The translations under genes and the position numbers were made by a program. The notes below the pieces were generated by a model. The model ran no database searches and was not told the DNA's origin. It worked only from the letters and a program-made list of their open reading frames with translations. From the NCBI GenBank assembly GCA_002314265.1, contig DCEW01000046.1:18103-28085 (forward strand): 9,983 nt of DNA, written 5' to 3'. Positions 5,472 through 9,983 of this stretch are shown here, piece after piece. Numbering within the stretch: the stretch's first letter is position 1; the number at the start of each line of letters is the position of its first letter. Source of the DNA: Flavobacteriales bacterium UBA1820 (GTDB lineage: Bacteria; Bacteroidota; Bacteroidia; Flavobacteriales; UBA1820).

Positions 5472-8266
5472 TAGACTTCGCCGGCTTCTTCGAACGGGCG
5501 ATCGGGGTCGAGCAGCCCCGAGAGGATGTTTCGCAGGACGGTTTCGAACTCCAGCAGGTCTTCCCGGGTGAGGTCGTAGCGGTAGGTACGCGCCTTGTCG
5601 GTGGTGAAGTTCAGTCCGATGAGCCCTGCCGAGGGATTGCGCAGCGAGAGAATGCCCGAGCGGAAACTGTGGCCCGGAATGCCGCGCGAGCGTTCGTACA
5701 GGTAGGCGTACAGGAGCACTTGCAGGGCTTTGGGTTTGGTGAACGGTACAGCTTTCCCCTGTTCGTCGAGAAAGGAGGGAGCGAAGGTTTCCATGCGGTC
5801 GATGCGCAGTTCCGAGGCTTCGGCCCGGCCGGTTTTGTAGTCCACGATGCGCAAGGTGCCCCCGTAGGTGTCGATCCGGTCGGCCTGGCCTTTCAGACGT
5901 ACCGGAGCGCCTTCCACACCGCCTTCCAGCGTGCATTCCAGCGATGTTTCCAGTTCCTGCAGGACGATGCGCGCTCCGCGCTGCAGTTCGTTCCGCTCGG
6001 CGGCGAGCAGATTGTGGATCATGCGTCGGACGGCCTGGTATACCAGAAAGTTGCGCCCGTGTGCGTAATCCCTTCCCCCCATTTCCCGTTCAAAGGCTTG
6101 TGCAACGGCCTGGTCGGCCTGTCCGTCCAGCTCTTTCAGCAAGGCTTCGGTCAGCGGGACGCCTGTGTGCGGCTCGTAGAGCCGCTGCAATACTTCGTGG
6201 ACGATGCTGCCCATGGTGTTGGCGGCGGCGGTTTCTTCTACCGTTTCGGGTTCGCCTACCCCGAGGACTTTCCGGTAGTAGAATTCCATCGGGTTGCACA
6301 GGTACATGTTCAGCGTGGAGGGAGAAAGACCCTGGGCGAGGATTTCCCGGATGCGGGCCAAGGCGAACGGCGTTTTCCCCCGCTGCAGCGGACGCTGGGG
6401 CAGGGCCGGAATGCCGAACGAAAGGACGCTTTCGCGGATGTCCCACCGCTGGGCGAAGTCGTGCCGGAGCTGCTGCAGGAAGCGGCTCGGTTCGGCCTGT
6501 CCCAGGTCGCCCTGTTGGGTGTTGTACAGCAGGGTGATGTGCTCGGCCCGGGAGAGGAGCCGGAAGAAGTGGTAGGCGTATACGGCGTCCTTTTCGCTGT
6601 AAGTGGGCAGGGCGAAGTGGCGTTTTACGTCGTAGGGGATGAACGAGTTGTCGGTGCGCCCGTGCGGGAGGACGCCTTCGTTCACTCCGGTGATGATCAG
6701 GCGTCGGAAGTCCAAAAGGCGCGTTTCCAACAGTCCCATCAGTTGCAGGCCTTCGAGGGGTTCGCCGAAGAAGTCGATCTTTTGCAGGGCGGCTCCCTGG
6801 CGGTAGAAACTCCGCAGGGTGGACAGGTTTTCCACGTACGGGTAGCGTTCTAGGTAGAGGGTCAGGGTGGTAAAGACTTCGGAGAGTTTGTAGAGGTATT
6901 CGCGCGTCAGGTCGTCGAGTTGGGCGGTTTGCGTGCGGATGGCCTCCACCACGCGCAGGACGCGGCGGCAGACTTCCAGCGGTGTGTCCGGCCGGTTTCC
7001 CAGCAGCAGGGCGGCCTTTTCAGCGATCTTTTCGGGGAGCCCTTCGGCCAGGTGCCCCCCGTCGATGTCCACCAGATCGTTCTGGACGATCTTGCGGCTC
7101 AGGATCCCGGCATAGTCGGTCCCGTTGTCCGAGAACCATTGGGTGCAGACGTTCTGGCGCAGCAGGGCGATGACATCCTTGTGGTAGTAGCCCCGCAGGC
7201 CGAGTTTTTCCGGAGTGGAGTACAGGTCCAGCAAGGCGTCGGCCAACCCGGAGGAGGGCAGCCCCGAGAGCGGGTAGCCCATCGTTACGTTTACCGAGGG
7301 GACTTCTTCGGGCAGGGACGAGAGCATGGGGATGAGCAGGCTTTCGTCCGCCAGCACCAGCGCGGTGTCTTCGGTGGAATGCCCTTGGGATAAGGATTTC
7401 CGCAGCACCTGTGCGGCGGCTTTGGCTTGCGAGACTTCGCGGGGTACTCCGAGGATGTGCAGTGTTTTGTGACGGGAGAGATCCTGTCCGATCCACCGGA
7501 AGTTCCGGCCCAGGATGGCATCGTCCTTGAGCCGGCGGAGGAAGGTCCCTGCGCTGTGCCGGGGGTTGTCCAGGTAGTAGCGGTCGGCGTCGTAGTAGAT
7601 TTCGGCGTTCTTTTCTTCGACGAAGTATTTCAGGATGCGTTGTTCGGCGCTGCTCATGGCGTTGAACCCGGCGAAGATCCATCGGGTGCGCTCCTGGAGG
7701 GTGTCGCTGCTGCGGCCGATGTTTTCCGCTGCGCGGCGCAGGACCATGCCGGGGTAGCCGATGCCTTGGGAGAGGAGTTGTTCGCGGAGGGTGTGGTAGA
7801 GCTTTTCCGCCAGGTGCCAAAAGTTTTTGTGCTGCTCCATCAGGGGGCTCAACGGGGCGGAGGGGTCCCAGTTTTCGATGTGCTCCACGTCCTGAAGGGT
7901 AGAGAAGACGTCCTTGCAGGGCAGCAGGTAGCGGTCGATCTCGTTGAAGTCGGACAGGAGCGTTTGGCCCCATCGGGCGGCTACATCGAAGGATTCCCGA
8001 TCCCGCTCGTCGGTGCAGGCCTGATACGCGCGGTAGAACTCGAAGAGCAGGGGCAGGTCTTCCGCCTTTTCGATCCGGGCGATCTGCACCGCCAGGTCTT
8101 CGATGGTCAGTATGCGGGGCAGGAAGGTGTCGCGGGGGTACTGGCGGGCGATCTCCCGGCGCAGAAACACCCCGGCGCGCCGGCTGGGGACGACCATCGA
8201 TACGTCCCGCCAATCGAGCCCCCGGGAGAGGACTTCGCGTGTTATTTTCGAGAGGAAGGTTTCCAT
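5459..8266 (-). CDS. AddB-like PD-(D/E)XK nuclease with inactivated helicase region
   Basis: This 935-residue protein resembles AddB/RexB, the nuclease subunit of the helicase-nuclease complex that processes double-strand breaks for recombination. The N-terminal part looks like a degenerate UvrD-type fold: where a Walker A loop would sit there is VPSRRAGVFLRREI (about residues 26-39) with no GKT. A helicase-like TGVNEGVLP motif is at 526-534. The C-terminal nuclease domain has the entry motif LSPSTLNMYLCNPMEFYY with C657, H690 in GSIVHEVLQ, D796 in GQADRID, D809 and K811 in VDYKTG, and Q849-Y853 in the QVLLYAYLY motif. These make up the full RecB-type catalytic set. It is shorter than the roughly 1,150 residues of Bacillus AddB and lacks the C-terminal cysteine cluster of its iron-sulfur staple. 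No addA-like helicase is adjacent. The start at 8266 fits the divergent region upstream. Confidence 0.88.
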   Translation of the reverse strand: METFLSKITREVLSRGLDWRDVSMVVPSRRAGVFLRREIARQYPRDTFLPRILTIEDLAVQIARIEKAEDLPLLFEFYRAYQACTDERDRESFDVAARWGQTLLSDFNEIDRYLLPCKDVFSTLQDVEHIENWDPSAPLSPLMEQHKNFWHLAEKLYHTLREQLLSQGIGYPGMVLRRAAENIGRSSDTLQERTRWIFAGFNAMSSAEQRILKYFVEEKNAEIYYDADRYYLDNPRHSAGTFLRRLKDDAILGRNFRWIGQDLSRHKTLHILGVPREVSQAKAAAQVLRKSLSQGHSTEDTALVLADESLLIPMLSSLPEEVPSVNVTMGYPLSGLPSSGLADALLDLYSTPEKLGLRGYYHKDVIALLRQNVCTQWFSDNGTDYAGILSRKIVQNDLVDIDGGHLAEGLPEKIAEKAALLLGNRPDTPLEVCRRVLRVVEAIRTQTAQLDDLTREYLYKLSEVFTTLTLYLERYPYVENLSTLRSFYRQGAALQKIDFFGEPLEGLQLMGLLETRLLDFRRLIITGVNEGVLPHGRTDNSFIPYDVKRHFALPTYSEKDAVYAYHFFRLLSRAEHITLLYNTQQGDLGQAEPSRFLQQLRHDFAQRWDIRESVLSFGIPALPQRPLQRGKTPFALARIREILAQGLSPSTLNMYLCNPMEFYYRKVLGVGEPETVEETAAANTMGSIVHEVLQRLYEPHTGVPLTEALLKELDGQADQAVAQAFEREMGGRDYAHGRNFLVYQAVRRMIHNLLAAERNELQRGARIVLQELETSLECTLEGGVEGAPVRLKGQADRIDTYGGTLRIVDYKTGRAEASELRIDRMETFAPSFLDEQGKAVPFTKPKALQVLLYAYLYERSRGIPGHSFRSGILSLRNPSAGLIGLNFTTDKARTYRYDLTREDLLEFETVLRNILSGLLDPDRPFEEAGEVYYDI

Positions 8267-8301
8267 TTCGTCTTTTTTCTTTTTCGGGACGCCCCGCTAC
8301 G

Positions 8302-8319
8302 ATCGGTAAAAATACCGAT
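8302..8319. repeat. Perfect 18-bp palindrome in the divergent intergenic region
   Basis: ATCGGTAAAAATACCGAT has 7-base arms (ATCGGTA / TACCGAT) around AAAA. It starts 36 bases upstream of the nuclease ATG. It could be an operator or a small hairpin in the nuclease mRNA leader. Read on the minus strand its centre is TATTTTTA, one base from TAnnTTTG, so it may coincide with the nuclease promoter. Function is an inference. Confidence 0.5.
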
Positions 8320-8372
8320 AACCCCCGACAATAAAAAACGTGCCGTGTATTTTGTTTTTTCTTTCCTCTTTT

Positions 8373-8389
8373 GCCTTTCTGTATCTTTG
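8373..8389 (+). promoter_or_regulatory. Putative upstream promoter (P1) of the pseudouridine synthase gene
   Basis: The element GCCTTTCTGTATCTTTG ends in a -7 box TATCTTTG (8382-8389) matching TAnnTTTG. The 30 bases upstream are very T-rich, but a clean TTTG at 19-21 bases spacing is absent (TTTT at 8357-8360 is the nearest). The same element recurs 85 bases downstream. A transcript from here would carry a leader of about 150 bases containing the hairpin at 8424-8440. Confidence 0.5.
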
Positions 8390-8423
8390 GATAAGACAGG
8401 ATGCGGCTCGGCATCGTTAAGAT

Positions 8424-8440
8424 GGAAAACTTCGTTTTCC
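8424..8440 (+). repeat. Perfect 7-bp hairpin between the two promoter elements
   Basis: GGAAAAC (8424-8430), loop TTC, GTTTTCC (8434-8440) form an uninterrupted stem. It is not followed by a T run, so it is not a standard intrinsic terminator. It would lie in the leader of the transcript from the upstream promoter, just upstream of the downstream promoter. It could act as an mRNA structure or a protein-binding site; nothing in the sequence decides this. Confidence 0.4.
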
Positions 8441-8457
8441 TCCTTCCCGCTGCGCTC

Positions 8458-8474
8458 GCCTTTCACTATCTTTG
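8458..8474 (+). promoter_or_regulatory. Putative proximal promoter (P2) of the pseudouridine synthase gene
   Basis: GCCTTTCACTATCTTTG carries the -7 box TATCTTTG (8467-8474) followed by CA, a very typical Bacteroidota context. Fifteen of its 17 bases match the element at 8373-8389. Initiation shortly downstream would give a leader of about 65 bases before the ATG at 8545. No good -33 box is seen at the usual distance. Its position supports 8545 as the main start of the gene. Confidence 0.6.
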
Positions 8475-8544
8475 CACCGTCGGAAGAGGCTCTGCCGATG
8501 TGGAAAAAGAGGGCCTGTCCGGACAGCAACGAAAAATCTGTGTC

Positions 8545-9705
8545 ATGGAAAAAAACAAGGCCCCGCGCGGCGGGGGAAACGCTTCGAGGGGGAAACGCCC
8601 GCTGGGAAAGGCTTCTTCACCCCAGGCAAAACCGCGGAAGGGGGCGGTGGGCAGCTCCCGCAGCCGGAAGGCTTCGCCCGAGGATGAGGTGAAGTTCGGT
8701 AACCGCAAGAGTGTATTCGTCGCTCCGGAGAAACGCCGCCGGATGCAGGCAGAGGTGCCTCAGGAGGAGGAGACGGCCCAGAGCCGTCATGCAAGTTACC
8801 AGAATCGGTACCAGGACCGGGTGCGCTCGGGAGCCAGTCTGTCCAAGAAACGTCTGGAACTTTCCGCCGAGCGGGGAGAGGGTTTGCACCGCACTCCTGT
8901 CCGCCGGGGAGCGGCTCGACCCAATTCGGCCAAAAAGGAGGCTGAGCAGGGGATGCGTCTGAACAAGTTTATTGCCCATTCGGGGGTGTGCTCCCGCCGC
9001 GAGGCCGATACCTACATCGCTTCGGGTTCGGTGCAGGTGAACGGGGAGGTGGTTACCGAGATGGGCTTCAAGGTCAAGCCCACGGATCAGGTGCGCTTCG
9101 ACGGGGTGGAACTCAAGGCCGAAAAGAACGTATACATCCTGCTGAACAAGCCCAAGAACTACATCACTACCACGGACGATCCTCAGGACCGCCGCACGGT
9201 GATGGAACTGGTCAAGAATGCGGCGCGGGAGCGGATCTATCCCGTGGGGCGTTTGGACCGTACGACGATGGGGCTGTTGCTCTTTACTAACGACGGGGAT
9301 CTGGCGCGGGGGATCATGCACCCCTCGAGCCGTATCAAAAAGACGTACCACGTAACCCTCGACAAGACCCTTTCCACCAGCGATCTGGGTACGATCCGCA
9401 CGGGCATCGAACTCGAAGACGGTCCGGTGGAGGTGGATGCGATCTCGTACATTCCCGAGGCTTCGCACAAGGAGGTGGGTATCGAGATCCATACGGGGCG
9501 CAACCGTATCGTGCGCCGTATCTTCGAGCATCTGGGCTACCAGGTGGTCAAGCTCGACCGGGTGCAGCTGGGACCGCTCACCAAAAAGAACCTTCCGCGT
9601 GGCCAGTGGCGCGCGCTGACGCCCCAAGAGGTCAACATGCTCAAGATGATGGCCTCGGGCAAGAAAGTCCCCCGCGACCAGGCGGAGGAATGGGATCTGG
9701 AATGA
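8545..9705 (+). CDS. RsuA/RluB-family rRNA pseudouridine synthase with long basic N-terminal tail
   Basis: This 386-residue enzyme isomerises a uridine in ribosomal RNA to pseudouridine. Residues 1-136 are a low-complexity, Lys/Arg/Ser/Gly-rich tail, probably disordered and RNA-binding. An S4 RNA-binding domain begins at M137 (MRLNKFIAHSGVCSRREAD). The catalytic domain contains GRLDRTTMGLLL with the nucleophile D238, and the C-terminal family signature GRNRIVRRIFEHLGY. Without the tail it would be about 250 residues, the normal RsuA/RluB size; long basic tails are known in Bacteroidota members. RluB, RluE, RluF and RsuA act on different sites, and sequence alone does not tell which applies here. 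I chose the ATG at 8545 because a promoter lies just upstream and the 48 in-frame codons before it (from 8401) overlap promoter elements and look non-coding. The CWC gene follows after 32 bases. Confidence 0.92.
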   Translation: MEKNKAPRGGGNASRGKRPLGKASSPQAKPRKGAVGSSRSRKASPEDEVKFGNRKSVFVAPEKRRRMQAEVPQEEETAQSRHASYQNRYQDRVRSGASLSKKRLELSAERGEGLHRTPVRRGAARPNSAKKEAEQGMRLNKFIAHSGVCSRREADTYIASGSVQVNGEVVTEMGFKVKPTDQVRFDGVELKAEKNVYILLNKPKNYITTTDDPQDRRTVMELVKNAARERIYPVGRLDRTTMGLLLFTNDGDLARGIMHPSSRIKKTYHVTLDKTLSTSDLGTIRTGIELEDGPVEVDAISYIPEASHKEVGIEIHTGRNRIVRRIFEHLGYQVVKLDRVQLGPLTKKNLPRGQWRALTPQEVNMLKMMASGKKVPRDQAEEWDLE

Positions 9706-9737
9706 GACAAAATCACATCAAAACACGGTATAAGAAA

Positions 9738-9935
9738 ATGGAAAAACAGTGTCCTCGTTGCGGAAAGACGTTCGAATGCCGCCATGATGAAGTGGATAAT
9801 TGCTGGTGCATGCAGACGAAAATCCTGCCCGACGCGATGAATTTCATCCTGGACAATTACGAGGGTTGTCTTTGTCGGGAGTGCATCGATGAACTCAACC
9901 GGGCGGCACGGCTCAAGCGGCCGATGCGCCGGTAG
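9738..9935 (+). CDS. Small cysteine-rich CWC-family protein
   Basis: This 65-residue protein carries eight cysteines: C5 and C8 (CPRCGKTF), C14, C22 and C24 (the CWC motif, NCWCMQ), then C44, C46 and C49 (GCLCREC). The pattern matches the cysteine-rich CWC family, presumed to bind zinc; no reaction is known. The protein has no signal peptide or membrane segment, and the tail is basic (RLKRPMRR). The reading frame is open further upstream, but that part overlaps the pseudouridine synthase, and the ATG at 9738 directly precedes the first Cys pair, as expected for the family. It begins 32 bases after the pseudouridine synthase stop codon with no promoter between, so the two are likely co-transcribed. 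That link hints at, but does not prove, a role near RNA or translation. Confidence 0.85.
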   Translation: MEKQCPRCGKTFECRHDEVDNCWCMQTKILPDAMNFILDNYEGCLCRECIDELNRAARLKRPMRR

Positions 9936-9945
9936 GGGTGTCCGT

Positions 9946-9983
9946 TTACTCCCCGAGCGGCAAGACGCAAAAGCGCCGGAGCT
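9946..9983 (-). CDS. Possible C-terminal end of a convergent gene, cut by the window edge
   Basis: On the minus strand one frame reads LRRFCVLPLGE and then stops at TAA (9946-9948). A convergent gene ending 10 bases past the CWC stop would fit the tight packing seen elsewhere in the window. Eleven residues are too few to identify a family, and a chance reading frame is possible. Confidence 0.25.
   Translation of the reverse strand, partial: LRRFCVLPLGE

Noticed and set aside
5502..5521. An inverted repeat TCGGGG / CCCCGA with an 8-base loop just past the methyltransferase stop, considered as a terminator
   Set aside because: It lies inside nuclease coding sequence, has only a 6-bp stem and no T run; such stems arise often by chance in GC-rich DNA.
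5222..8692. Plus-strand open frames of about 540 and 420 residues (5222-6853 and 7427-8692) opposite the nuclease gene
   Set aside because: They are antisense to a 935-residue protein with a complete catalytic set, have repetitive low-information composition, and overlap promoters and the pseudouridine synthase gene.
8617..9627. A 336-residue minus-strand open frame opposite the pseudouridine synthase
   Set aside because: It is a shadow of the plus-strand gene, which carries S4 and catalytic motifs.

Overview
This is a GC-rich bacterial chromosome segment, most likely from the Bacteroidota and perhaps an Alistipes-like member of the Rikenellaceae. Three things point there: -7 boxes of the Bacteroidota form TAnnTTTG in front of the forward genes, no clear Shine-Dalgarno sites at the starts, and the character of the proteins (Bacteroidota-type TolC/HlyD pair, AddB-like nuclease without a P-loop, RsuA/RluB-type pseudouridine synthase with a long basic tail, CWC protein). 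The genus is an inference. I see no tRNA, rRNA, CRISPR array, insertion sequence or phage gene. Coding density is high, and no gene-free stretch exceeds 300 bases.

Left part, positions 39-4757, minus strand: five genes in one direction with gaps of 59, 32, 13 and 4 bases, read as one likely transcription unit. In transcription order they are a periplasmic SIMPL-domain (DUF541/YggE-like) protein, a TolC-type outer-membrane efflux protein, an HlyD/MacA-type adaptor, shikimate kinase (aroK) and 3-oxoacyl-ACP reductase (fabG). The first three are envelope proteins and supply the outer-membrane and periplasmic parts of an efflux channel. No inner-membrane transporter is present. The last two are cytoplasmic housekeeping enzymes of chorismate and fatty-acid synthesis.

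Middle, positions 4758-8266: a short divergent intergenic region carries a promoter for a compact SpoU/TrmH-family RNA methyltransferase on the plus strand. That gene ends in a 13-base tail-to-tail overlap with a 935-residue AddB-like PD-(D/E)XK nuclease on the minus strand. No AddA-type helicase gene is next to the nuclease.

Right part, positions 8267-9983: a 278-base divergent region is the most structured non-coding stretch here. It holds an 18-bp perfect palindrome, a duplicated promoter element (GCCTTTCnnTATCTTTG, exactly 85 bases apart) and a perfect 7-bp hairpin between the two copies. It drives the pseudouridine synthase, which is followed after 32 bases by a 65-residue cysteine-rich CWC zinc-binding-type protein. 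The last 38 bases may be the tail of a convergent gene.

Overall the window looks like ordinary core genome. I found no convincing new system. The points most worth a second look are the control region at 8302-8474, the pump-less adaptor/channel pair linked to a SIMPL protein, and the AddB-like nuclease that has lost landmark motifs.
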